Below the pieces are notes generated by a model. It was given only the letters and a program-made list of their open reading frames with translations. It searched no databases and was not told where the DNA came from. From a virus, in IMG/VR virus record IMGVR_UViG_3300032311_000392, positions 1 through 32,422 of that record: DNA of 32,422 bases; one strand, written 5' to 3'. A program made the position numbers and the translations under genes. Shown here piece after piece: positions 25,227 through 32,387 of the stretch. How positions within the stretch are numbered: the first letter of the stretch is position 1; each line of letters starts with the position of its first letter.

Positions 25227-28200
25227 TATACAAAAATCCAATCCATACTAGAAGTTGAAGTATTATAATATATGTATGCTGAAACAGCACTTGAAGTATT
25301 AGAAAATGAAAGATTTGAAACAGCTATAGATTGATTATTAGAGAAGCCACCGCCCCCACCGCCACCACTAAAAGTAGAGTTAGCATAGACTGCATAAGCT
25401 GTTAAGTTAGCTTGAACTGAATCTACATTACCAGATACAGCAACCGTAACATTACCTTGTACGTTACTCGCTAAAATTCCTGAACCTACAAAATTAAGGC
25501 TAGTGAGGGCTGAAGTTAAAGAAACACCTTCTTCATATACTGTAATAGCGCTACCACTACCTGAAGATATATTAACTGTAACGTTACCTTGTACGTTACT
25601 TGCCACAACTCCTGAACCTACAAAGTTAAGGCTAGTAAGATTAGTAGTTAGTGAGCTACCCTCATCATATACAGTAATAGAATTACCGGTACTTCCGGCT
25701 ATAGTAACTGTAACATTACCTTGTACATTACTTGCGACAACCCCTGAACCTACAAAGTTAAGTCCTGTAAGAGCTGAAGTTATTGTGCTGCCTTCGTCAC
25801 TAACAGCAATGGAATTAGCACTGTTTCCTGGTATAGTAATTGTAACGTTACCTTGTACGTTACTTGCCACAACTCCTGAACCTACAAAGTTAAGACTAGT
25901 AAGAGCAGTAGTTAAAGAAGTTCCTTCATCATATACAATAATAGCTCCACTAGAAGAAATATTACTTTGTACAGTATTAATTCTTGTATTTAAAGTAGTA
26001 TAGGTACTATAATCATTAGAACGAGCGCTAAGAAGTGTTACTCCATCGTTAGAGTAAGCTGAATTTAAAGTTACTCCGTCATTAGAGTAAGCTGAAGATA
26101 ATGTTACTCCATCATTAGCGTAAGCTGAATTTAAAGTTACTCCATCATTAGCTGTTAGAGTAGTATAAGTGGTGTAGTCGTTAGAACGAGCGCTAAGAAG
26201 AGTTACTCCATCATTAGCACTATAAGCTGTAGTTATAGTAGAATAAGTGCTATAGTCGTTAGCACGAAGTTCTACTCCATTAGAGTAAACGGCAGTAGCA
26301 TTAGCTACTGCTAGTCTTAAGTTAGCATAGCCAAAGCTTGGGTCAGCTATATTTATAGTTGAATTGCCCTCTAAATCTATAGTATAGTTACTAAATAGCA
26401 TCCAATCCTTAGATACATAAGATCTAACTAATCCTGTATGACTATTAGCGCTACCATTCCAGTAATGCCCGTATAAACCAATATCTATTACGTCACTAAC
26501 AGTATTATTAGCTGCTAAAGATATTAATGAGTCACCAAAGTTAACTGTATTAGAAGTAATACTTATAGTATTACCTCTTAAATATAAGTTACCTTGTACA
26601 GTTACGTCTGATTGGAAAGTAGCTGGAAGAGCGGTAATATTAGATACTGTATAACTTAATGCAGTAACATTAGTTTGCACGCTATTAATACTAGAAACCA
26701 CATTAGAAGCGAATAATGTTAAATTAGTCTGTACACTATTGACGTTAGAGGCAACATTAGTAGCAAATAACGATAAATTAGAGGCTGCATTAGAAGAGTA
26801 TAGTGTTAAGTTAGTCTGTACACTATTGACGTTAGAAGCTACATTAGTAGCAAATAACGATAAATTAGAGGCTGCATTAGAAGAGTATAAAGTTAAGTTA
26901 CTTTGTACCGCATTAACATTTGCAGCAGTATTAATATTTAAATTAGATACTATAGAACTTAAAGCAGAGACATTATTCTGTACACTATTAATATTAGAAG
27001 AGACGTTAATAGCATATAGAGATAAATTAGAGGCTGCGTTAGAAGAGTATAGAGCTAAATTAGTTTGTACACTATTAATATTAGAAGAGACGTTAATAGA
27101 GTATAGAGATAAATTAGATGCTGCGTTAGAAGCGTATAGAGTTAGATTAGTCTGCACACTATTGACGTTAGAGGCAACATTAATAGAGTATAGCGCTAAA
27201 TTAGACGCTGCGTTAGAGGCGTATAGTGTTAAGTTATTTTGTACTGCATTAACATTTGAAGTAGTATTAGTATCTAAGCTAGAGATTAATAAACTCAAAG
27301 TAGCAACGTTACTCTGCACACTATTAATATTAGAGGCCGCGTTAGAAGCGTATAGAGATAAATTAGTTTGTACACTATTGACGTTAGACGCTACATTAAT
27401 AGAGTATAGTGCTAGGTTAGAAGCTGCGTTAGAAGCGTATAGAGTTAAGTTAGTCTGTACGGCATTGACGTTAGAAGCAACATTAGTAGCAAATAGTGCT
27501 AAATTAGACGCTGCGTTAGAGGCGTATAGTGTTAAGTTACTTTGTACAGCATTAACATTACCTGCTTCAGTAGTTATTCCTCCGCTAGTATAAGAAACTG
27601 TACCACCAGAAGCACTTATAGTTACTGGGTTATTGGCAGGTCCGATAGTAATAGTAGCTACTGACATTCCTACAAGATTACCAGAAGCAGTAAAGGATAC
27701 CGCACCATTAGCATCTGAAGAAATAGCTGTATCACCTAAATTAAGAGTATTGCCACTTAAGTATAGAGTTTTAAACTTAGCAGTAGGAGAACCTAAGTTT
27801 TGTAAACTATTTGTAGCAGGAAGAATATTATAACCAGCAGAAAGAGTTATTGTGTTAGAATTATTACTTACTATGCCTAAGATAGAACTACTTGCAGAAG
27901 CAATATTAGCAGTAATATTACTCATATCAGATGTATAACGGTCTTCACCAATACCGCCTACAACTGCCGTTAATTTTATTGTTTCTATGTTAAGCTCTTT
28001 ACCACTAGCTAATGAAGAGTCCTTAAACTGAATATTACTAGAAGAGTTAGATAGTACATAAGAAGACTTATTCTGGTATACACCATCTATATGGACGCTA
28101 ACTCTATTAACATCAGAAACTGTTCCACCAATATAATAAGAGTTAGAGGTTGTAGTAGTATAATTTGAAAATACATATGATATAGTAGAATTACCTCCAC

Positions 28201-30223
28201 CATAAGCAGAGTTAGCATAAGCAGCATAAATAGCTAAGTTATTCTGTACGGAGTTAACATTAGAAGAAACATTATAAGCAAACTGTGTTAAATTATCTTG
28301 AACAAGTCCTGCAGCTCCTGATGATGCAGCAGCAAAGGTAGAATTAGCATAAGTCGCAAAAGCTGCTAAGTTACCTTGTACAGAATTAATATTAGAGTAT
28401 AGTACAGCATAAGTGCTATAATCGTTAGAACGTGCTGAAAGAAGCGTGGTAGCGTCGTTTGAGTATGCAGAAGCTAGGGTAACACCATCATTTGCGCTAT
28501 AAGAAGTTAGTAAAGTGTTATAGGTGCTATAATCATTTGATAAGGCAGACGCTAGGGTAGCACTATCATTAGCTGCTAAAGTAGTATAAGTGGAGTAGTC
28601 GTTAGAACGTGCACTAAGTAAGGTAACGCCATCATTAGCGCTATAAGCAGTTGTTAAAGTACTATAGGTTGAATAATCATTAGCGCTATAAGCAGCTGTT
28701 AGAGTAGTATAAGTGGCGTAGTCGTTAGCGCGAAGTTCAACGCCGTTAGAATATACAGATACTGCATTAGCTATATTAAGTCTTAAGTTTGCATATCTAA
28801 AACTAGAGTCACTAAAATCTATAGAAGAATTAGTCTGTAAATCAATAGTATAGTCGCCAAATAGCATCCAATCTTTGGAAACTGCAGAACGTATAAGACC
28901 GGCATGGCTATTAGCACTACCATTATAGAAGTGCCCATAAATACCTATATCTACAATATCACCTACAATATTATTAGAAGCTAGAGATATTAGCGAATCA
29001 CCAATAGCAATAGTGTTACCAACAACCAAAGTTGAATTACCTACGAGAGATATATTTCCTCGTATTGTAACATCTGATTCAAAAGTGACAGGAAGATTTG
29101 TGATATTATAGATAGCTAAGTTAGCACCTACTAGACCACCTTGAAGAGCGGATATAGAAGAATTAGCGCCTGTTAGACCGCCCTGTAAGGCTGATATAGC
29201 GCTATTAGCTCCAGTTAAGCCGCCTTGTAGAGAGACAATAGAAGAGTTAGCATTTGATAAAGCACTCGCAACATTAACAACATAACTTTGTGTAAAAGCA
29301 TTACCTTGTATTCCACCAGTTGGAAAGCTAATAGTGCCATCAGTTTTAAATGACCAACTAGCAGTATTAGCTACGATATCGACAGCTCCAGTATTATTGG
29401 AGTTGAAGTTAATAGATGCTAGTGAGTTAGTAATACTACCATCTAAAAACCAACCAACAGACTTAGAGACGTTAGAGCCAATAGTTCTAAGATAATCTGA
29501 ATTATAACTATCAATATAGTTATTAGTGCTACCAGAATCTATAACAAGATTATTATATGGAAAGTATAGCACTCCATCACTACCACTGAACTTCCAAATA
29601 GTAGCATTACTCTCAACTAAGAAATGGTCTTCAGTAACTTTGACATATGTATTACCAGAATTATCTTTTAAATATACATTATCACCTTCAAGAGATATAT
29701 ACCCAGCTCCAGCAACAACATTCCCAGTTGGGAAACTAACGTTTCCATTTGGAGCAACTCGAAGAGTATAAATACCATTGCTAATACTAGACTTTAAAGC
29801 AATAGCGTTAGATAAAAGGGAGTAGGTGGCGTATACGTTTGCGACGCTATCTTTAGTGGCGATAGCGCTCGCTAGAGATACACTATTTGAATAGAGAGTT
29901 ATATAGGTGTTATAGACATTTGCAACAGTATCTTTGCTAGCGAGTTCAGCTTGAGTACTAACTATAGCAGCATTAGTACCTACTATACCAGCTTGTAGCG
30001 CAACTACATTTGCTTGAGTATTAGAAGCGGCAATCTGTAAGTTGGCGATAGTATTAGATAGACCGGGTGGAACAGCTCCAGCGCCTCCAACAGCGATAAC
30101 AAGATTTGCGAAGTCTATCTTCTTAGTTTCATCGTTTGCAACGTCTACAACGACAAATACGTCTGCAGCAACCGGAGATGGAAGAGCATTTAAATCAGTA
30201 ATTTTAATAGCTGTATTTGCCAT
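25226..30223 (-). CDS. Long tail fibre/stalk protein with coiled-coil-like repeat arrays
   Basis: A 1665-aa protein. The N-terminus (IKITDLNALPSPVAADVFVV, then KKIDFANL) is typical of the virion-attachment end of phage fibres. After that, by residue: coiled-coil region 55-170; beta region 170-310; short LQGGLTGANS repeats near 330-370; a conserved SDVTIRGN...SKDWMLFG module at about 375-500; hendecads 500-615; a mixed region including NLGSPTAKFKTLYLSG near 800; 29-residue repeats 889-1195; a second copy of the module 1199-1318; hendecads 1318-1413; four 44-residue repeats 1422-1598; and a short C-terminal end. AAGGAAG precedes the ATG. The repeats suggest a very long trimeric shaft. It lies next to the LamG fibre, which is co-translated through TAATG and may attach to its end. 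Confidence 0.85.
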   Translation of the reverse strand: MANTAIKITDLNALPSPVAADVFVVVDVANDETKKIDFANLVIAVGGAGAVPPGLSNTIANLQIAASNTQANVVALQAGIVGTNAAIVSTQAELASKDTVANVYNTYITLYSNSVSLASAIATKDSVANVYATYSLLSNAIALKSSISNGIYTLRVAPNGNVSFPTGNVVAGAGYISLEGDNVYLKDNSGNTYVKVTEDHFLVESNATIWKFSGSDGVLYFPYNNLVIDSGSTNNYIDSYNSDYLRTIGSNVSKSVGWFLDGSITNSLASINFNSNNTGAVDIVANTASWSFKTDGTISFPTGGIQGNAFTQSYVVNVASALSNANSSIVSLQGGLTGANSAISALQGGLTGANSSISALQGGLVGANLAIYNITNLPVTFESDVTIRGNISLVGNSTLVVGNTIAIGDSLISLASNNIVGDIVDIGIYGHFYNGSANSHAGLIRSAVSKDWMLFGDYTIDLQTNSSIDFSDSSFRYANLRLNIANAVSVYSNGVELRANDYATYTTLTAAYSANDYSTYSTLTTAYSANDGVTLLSARSNDYSTYTTLAANDSATLASALSNDYSTYNTLLTSYSANDGVTLASAYSNDATTLLSARSNDYSTYAVLYSNINSVQGNLAAFATYANSTFAAASSGAAGLVQDNLTQFAYNVSSNVNSVQNNLAIYAAYANSAYGGGNSTISYVFSNYTTTTSNSYYIGGTVSDVNRVSVHIDGVYQNKSSYVLSNSSSNIQFKDSSLASGKELNIETIKLTAVVGGIGEDRYTSDMSNITANIASASSSILGIVSNNSNTITLSAGYNILPATNSLQNLGSPTAKFKTLYLSGNTLNLGDTAISSDANGAVSFTASGNLVGMSVATITIGPANNPVTISASGGTVSYTSGGITTEAGNVNAVQSNLTLYASNAASNLALFATNVASNVNAVQTNLTLYASNAASNLALYSINVASNVNSVQTNLSLYASNAASNINSVQSNVATLSLLISSLDTNTTSNVNAVQNNLTLYASNAASNLALYSINVASNVNSVQTNLTLYASNAASNLSLYSINVSSNINSVQTNLALYSSNAASNLSLYAINVSSNINSVQNNVSALSSIVSNLNINTAANVNAVQSNLTLYSSNAASNLSLFATNVASNVNSVQTNLTLYSSNAASNLSLFATNVASNVNSVQTNLTLFASNVVSSINSVQTNVTALSYTVSNITALPATFQSDVTVQGNLYLRGNTISITSNTVNFGDSLISLAANNTVSDVIDIGLYGHYWNGSANSHTGLVRSYVSKDWMLFSNYTIDLEGNSTINIADPSFGYANLRLAVANATAVYSNGVELRANDYSTYSTITTAYSANDGVTLLSARSNDYTTYTTLTANDGVTLNSAYANDGVTLSSAYSNDGVTLNSAYSNDGVTLLSARSNDYSTYTTLNTRINTVQSNISSSGAIIVYDEGTSLTTALTSLNFVGSGVVASNVQGNVTITIPGNSANSIAVSDEGSTITSALTGLNFVGSGVVASNVQGNVTVTIAGSTGNSITVYDEGSSLTTNLTSLNFVGSGVVASNVQGNVTVNISSGSGSAITVYEEGVSLTSALTSLNFVGSGILASNVQGNVTVAVSGNVDSVQANLTAYAVYANSTFSGGGGGGGFSNNQSIAVSNLSFSNTSSAVSAYIYYNTSTSSMDWIFV
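25443..25970 (-). repeat. Four 132-bp tandem repeats (44 aa each)
   Basis: Copies are spaced exactly 132 bp apart (matching points 25443, 25575, 25707, 25839). Each encodes a unit like DEGSSLTTNLTSLNFVGSG followed by VVASNVQGNVTV. The motif occurs widely, as I recall, in aquatic phage structural proteins. Confidence 0.88.
25985..26270 (-). repeat. 33-bp (11-residue) repeat array
   Basis: Tandem hendecads such as NDGVTLNSAYA, NDGVTLSSAYS and NDGVTLLSARS in the C-terminal part of the 1665-aa fibre. A second such array lies at about 28380-28730, and two more in the 564-aa fibre. Confidence 0.8.
26640..27560 (-). repeat. 87-bp (29-residue) repeat array, coiled-coil-like
   Basis: Units like NVNSVQTNLTLYASNAAS plus NLALYSINVAS repeat every 87 bp (for example at 26727 and 26814), interrupted at intervals by a slightly shorter variant with VSALSSIVSNLN. 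The hydrophobic spacing suits 11+11+7 coiled-coil packing in a trimeric shaft. Confidence 0.8.
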
Positions 30224-30233
30224 TGTCGCTTCC

Positions 30234-30458
30234 TTAAATTATAATAATATTGCCAGCTTGAGTAAGAAGAGTTCTATTATCTTGTGTGCGTAGTGCAGTG
30301 CCTCTAACTAGAATATAGTGGTCATCTTGAGTCACCAATGATAGTCCATTTTGAGTTAGTAGATAAGCTCCACCAAGATTGACAGCAGGAGGAGCTATAG
30401 TAACTCGCTTGTAGGCGAGTCCGGTAACATTTAAAAGTCTAAGAGACGTAATCCTCAA
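30234..30458 (-). CDS. Small phage protein with LLTQ-type repeats, TTG start
   Basis: A 74-aa protein. An N-terminal RITSLRLLNVTGLAYKRVTI strand region is followed by short degenerate repeats (LLTQNGLSLVTQ, ALRTQDNRTLLTQ, AGNIIII). Such repeated LLxxxGxxLL phrases are common in small phage structural proteins. No ATG exists in the frame; a TTG at 30458, three bases after the stop of the preceding gene, is the only usual start after the upstream in-frame stop. It is probably translated by coupling. The function is unknown, perhaps a virion accessory. Confidence 0.68.
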   Translation of the reverse strand: MRITSLRLLNVTGLAYKRVTIAPPAVNLGGAYLLTQNGLSLVTQDDHYILVRGTALRTQDNRTLLTQAGNIIII

Positions 30459-30460
30459 TG

Positions 30461-30808
30461 TTATTCTCTCTCAGAGATATGCGCTACTCCAGTTCCAGTA
30501 ACTGAGATTACAGAAATATAGTTATGATAAGCATCTATTGTAGATAAATCAGAACCTAGTGACATATCATACGGAACTCCGGCTGGAATAAAGTGTGAAG
30601 AGGCTGAAGCTACTACAGTTTCTCTACCAGTCTCAAAATAGGCGTCTACTGTGCAAACTAGAGTTATCACACGTGCTCCAGCTGGAAAGACTGCCGAAAG
30701 AGTAGGAGTGCTAGAATTGATACTTAAATGCTGAGACCCTCCAGTACGAAAACGTAGCAGGGGTATGCTCTGAGAGTTATCGTCACGAGGCATACGGGTT
30801 TTAGCCAT
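30461..30808 (-). CDS. Small beta-sandwich structural protein, possible decoration protein
   Basis: A 115-aa protein with a beta-rich pattern: FRTGGSQHLSINSSTPTLSA, FPAGARVITLVCTVDAYFET, SHFIPAGVPYDMSLG and ISVISVTGTGVAHISERE. I recall similar 110-120 aa phage proteins with a FP.GA.V..L..T.DA....G core and an FIPAGVP loop, near head or tail genes; they are usually called hypothetical or structural. A virion decoration or connector role is inference. AAGGAT lies upstream of the ATG, which overlaps the end of the preceding small-terminase-like gene by 8 nt (ATGGCTAA). Confidence 0.75.
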   Translation of the reverse strand: MAKTRMPRDDNSQSIPLLRFRTGGSQHLSINSSTPTLSAVFPAGARVITLVCTVDAYFETGRETVVASASSHFIPAGVPYDMSLGSDLSTIDAYHNYISVISVTGTGVAHISERE

Positions 30809-31244
30809 TTACTAAATCCTTCATAAGCTTTTCATAGTTATTAACTTGAATAGCTACAGCAGGACCAGTCTGCTTAGGCTTCGCAGTATTCTCCATATCA
30901 TTCAGTAGTTTCATCCAGTCTAGAAGGTCTTTCTTAGAAAGCACTCCTGTCTCTAGAGCGTCTGCCATTTTTTGCTCGATTACCTGGTTGATTATGTCTA
31001 TACGCTTTATTCGGTTTAAATAACCTTGTGTAGCATATACACTATCAATATAAGATTTCACCTCTTTCTTTTCAATTACTGCGGTTATACGGTCTGCAGG
31101 CAGCGCATAATCGTCAGCGATGCTAGAAATACTCTTTCCAGCGAGGTAATCGTTAGCAATACTCAAGAAGACGGGGTCTAGAGCAGGAGTATCTAGGGAA
31201 CGGTTTATAGCATCTTTGCTAGTAATTATAATTTCTTTACCCAT
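30801..31244 (-). CDS. terS: Probable terminase small subunit
   Basis: A 147-aa protein. Residues 26-60 form a helix-turn-helix-like segment (FLSIANDYLAGKSISSIADD, then ALPADRITAVIEKKEVKSYI). A long helical central part follows (residues 75-120, LNRIKRIDIINQVIEQKMAD), then a short C-terminal tail ending EKLMKDLVNG. HTH plus helical oligomerisation segment plus terminase-binding tail is the usual small-terminase order, and the length fits. It would bind the packaging site and hand DNA to TerL. The ATG at 31244 is chosen over an in-frame TTG at 31280 because it follows a good promoter. No Shine-Dalgarno sequence is visible. The large subunit lies about 26 kb downstream, unlike the usual adjacent arrangement. 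The assignment rests on pattern, so moderate certainty. Confidence 0.7.
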   Translation of the reverse strand: MGKEIIITSKDAINRSLDTPALDPVFLSIANDYLAGKSISSIADDYALPADRITAVIEKKEVKSYIDSVYATQGYLNRIKRIDIINQVIEQKMADALETGVLSKKDLLDWMKLLNDMENTAKPKQTGPAVAIQVNNYEKLMKDLVNG

Positions 31245-31250
31245 TTTGAT

Positions 31251-31280
31251 ACTATAACTATTTTTGTGGTGTTTGTCCAA
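31251..31280 (-). promoter_or_regulatory. Probable leaderless promoter of terS-like gene
   Basis: Minus strand TTGGAC (31275-31280), 18-bp spacer, TATAGT (31251-31256), then six bases to the ATG at 31244. It lies in the short gap after the stop of the preceding gene. No Shine-Dalgarno sequence precedes the ATG. Confidence 0.55.
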
Positions 31281-31289
31281 ATATAAATA

Positions 31290-31721
31290 TTAGAGGCTAG
31301 AATTTTGCTGGTATAAGATGATAAGTCTCATATCAGTTACACCATAAGGGGTCATTAATCCCTCATCGCTATTTACAGATTCTACACGAGCGTCTACAAT
31401 TTCCAGGGAAGGGTCTGCGTTGGCGGAGAAGGTTATAATTCTATCTTCTAGGTGTACCATCATATCATCTAATTGTGCCTGCGCATTCTCAGACTTCACA
31501 TACGCACGGAGTGCGATAGACATTATATAATAACGGATGTTAGAACTTATATGCACGAGCGAGCTATCTTGTACATTATAACTGATATGAGGAAAATCAT
31601 TGAGAGAATCTAGCCAAGTAAATCCTCGCGTCACACCGCGTGGCGGCAACGATATACCACCATAATCTCCACTCTGCAACCAGGCGGTAAACGCTGCTAG
31701 TATGTCTACTCTTCTACTCAT
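31290..31721 (-). CDS. Tail terminator/tail completion-like protein
   Basis: A 143-aa protein. It starts with a short helix (RRVDILAAFTAWLQSG), then beta strands and helices including FPHISYNVQDSS, YYIMSIALRAYV, AQAQLDDMMVHLEDRIITF and a final VTDMRLIILYQ strand. The ALRAYV...A...LDD...LED.I pattern with a late strand is that of small tail-terminator or neck proteins (lambda gpU-like fold), which cap the tail tube and join it to the head. AAAGGAG precedes the ATG at 31721, which overlaps the preceding gene by 8 nt (ATGAGTAG). The position ahead of the packaging and fibre genes rather than next to the capsid is unusual. Confidence 0.55.
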   Translation of the reverse strand: MSRRVDILAAFTAWLQSGDYGGISLPPRGVTRGFTWLDSLNDFPHISYNVQDSSLVHISSNIRYYIMSIALRAYVKSENAQAQLDDMMVHLEDRIITFSANADPSLEIVDARVESVNSDEGLMTPYGVTDMRLIILYQQNSSL

Positions 31722-32007
31722 AGCTGTCTCCTTTATATAGCGTGGCGGCTACGATTTCTAGCACCCAAAATTTTTCCGGCTGATTTATAATAAAATCAAG
31801 GAGGGCTCCCCTAATAATAGACATAGAAATGATGTCTACTAATAGTTTGTGGTGTGGACTTAGCGTGACGACGAAGTCGTCCACTAGAGCTTCACGTAGG
31901 CAAAATCGAAAAGATTCTCCATCACACTGAATAGCGATTGCGGAAGCGTTAGAAGATATGCACAGCAACTGTAATTTGGCAATCGAGGTTTCGGTAAGTG
32001 AAATCAT
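31714..32007 (-). CDS. IscA/HesB-like small protein lacking the usual cysteines
   Basis: A 97-aa protein, first of the leftward operon. MISLTETSIAKLQLL resembles the start of A-type iron-sulfur carriers, and HKLLVDIISMSIIRGALLDF resembles their V.VD..S...L.G..LDF strand-helix-strand. The fold therefore looks IscA/HesB-like, a family known in marine phages. However, the C-terminal CxC pair is absent and only Cys16, Cys28 and Cys36 occur, so normal cluster binding is doubtful. It may have been reused in tail assembly. There is no Shine-Dalgarno sequence; a strong promoter ends five bases before the ATG, pointing to a leaderless message. The gene call is firm, the family assignment tentative. 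Confidence 0.6.
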   Translation of the reverse strand: MISLTETSIAKLQLLCISSNASAIAIQCDGESFRFCLREALVDDFVVTLSPHHKLLVDIISMSIIRGALLDFIINQPEKFWVLEIVAATLYKGDSYE

Positions 32008-32012
32008 AATTT

Positions 32013-32041
32013 ATAATAGTATAGGAGTAGCATAAAGTCAA
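32013..32041 (-). promoter_or_regulatory. Probable leftward operon promoter, leaderless
   Basis: Minus strand TTGACT (32036-32041), exactly 17 bp, TATTAT (32013-32018), then five bases to the ATG at 32007. It is a near-consensus sigma-70 promoter, and transcription would start at or within a few bases of the start codon. It probably drives the leftward structural block. Confidence 0.68.
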
Positions 32042-32071
32042 ATACTTTTTTTATGGAATAAAATAGCGGAT

Positions 32072-32095
32072 GAGACGTTCTAAAAATAGCGTCTC
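32072..32095. repeat. Inverted repeat, 8-bp stem with 8-base loop
   Basis: GAGACGTT pairs with AGCGTCTC (one G-T pair). It is not followed by a T run on either strand, so it is more likely an operator or structural element than a terminator. Confidence 0.5.
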
Positions 32096-32222
32096 GATAG
32101 TCAGTAGCGGTCCTCCCTAGGTAGGCCCCCCTGTCTAGTCCTAATAACCGCCCTAGTCAAGCATAAAATCTATTTTCTATTCGATTTATTTTTTTATTTA
32201 TTTATAGGGTTGACATGCGATA

Positions 32223-32246
32223 GGGGAGGGGGTAGGGGGAGGGGGG
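32223..32246 (+). other. G-quadruplex-capable G-run cluster
   Basis: Four runs of 4, 5, 5 and 6 G separated by A, TA and A on the plus strand, directly followed by TACCCCC so that GGGGGTACCCCC (32242-32253) is a perfect palindrome. Within an A+T-rich phage this is a striking composition change. It fits the standard G-quadruplex pattern with very short loops. Confidence 0.75.
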
Positions 32247-32333
32247 TACCCCCTAGGTGCCCTCGACTAGAGCTTGGCCTTAGCGGAGAACAAAACGTGA
32301 ACGAAATTATTTTTATTATTTTCGATTATGCGA

Positions 32334-32362
32334 TTGACACGCTAGGCGGATACGCGTATTGT
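32334..32362 (+). promoter_or_regulatory. Rightward promoter
   Basis: TTGACA (32334-32339), 17 bp, TATTGT (32357-32362), with the ATG 25 bases after the -10 and a Shine-Dalgarno AGGAGA at 32375-32380. Unlike the leftward promoters it makes a normal leader. Confidence 0.65.
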
Positions 32363-32387
32363 ATATTCATAGACAGGAGATAGAGAC

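Larger units (their letters stand above)
32042..32333. other. Divergent intergenic control region
   Basis: No gene of useful length is seen on either strand. From left to right it holds an 8-bp hairpin (GAGACGTT with AGCGTCTC, 32072-32095), a C/G-rich stretch with CCCTAGGT at 32115-32122, an A+T-rich stretch (32162-32206), a TTGACA at 32210-32215 without a matching -10, the G-run cluster, a second CCCTAGGT at 32251-32258, and another A+T-rich stretch. CTAG occurs several times. It separates the leftward structural genes from a rightward gene and may hold operators, an origin or a packaging site, but none can be named. Confidence 0.6.

Noticed and set aside
25227-25241. TTG start for the LamG fibre
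   Set aside because: The ATG at 25226 forms the TAATG junction used repeatedly in this window.
25503-26003. 166-codon open frame on the plus strand
   Set aside because: Antisense shadow of the four 132-bp repeats in the 1665-aa fibre.
26739-27593. 284-codon open frame on the plus strand
   Set aside because: It is antisense to the 29-residue repeat array; its own repetition simply mirrors the minus-strand repeats, and it has no convincing promoter or ribosome site.
13011-30223. Diversity-generating retroelement target
   Set aside because: No reverse transcriptase or template repeat is seen in the window, and repeat differences are not confined to adenine positions.
31245-31280. TTG start for the TerS-like gene
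   Set aside because: It falls on the -35 box of the proposed promoter and has no Shine-Dalgarno; the ATG at 31244 suits the promoter.
32132-32160. Second leftward promoter (TTGACT, 17 bp, TAGACA)
   Set aside because: The -35 and spacing fit, but the -10 matches only half of consensus and lies in G/C-rich sequence.
32210-32238. Rightward promoter at TTGACA before the G runs
   Set aside because: The -10 position is occupied by G runs, with no TATAAT-like sequence.
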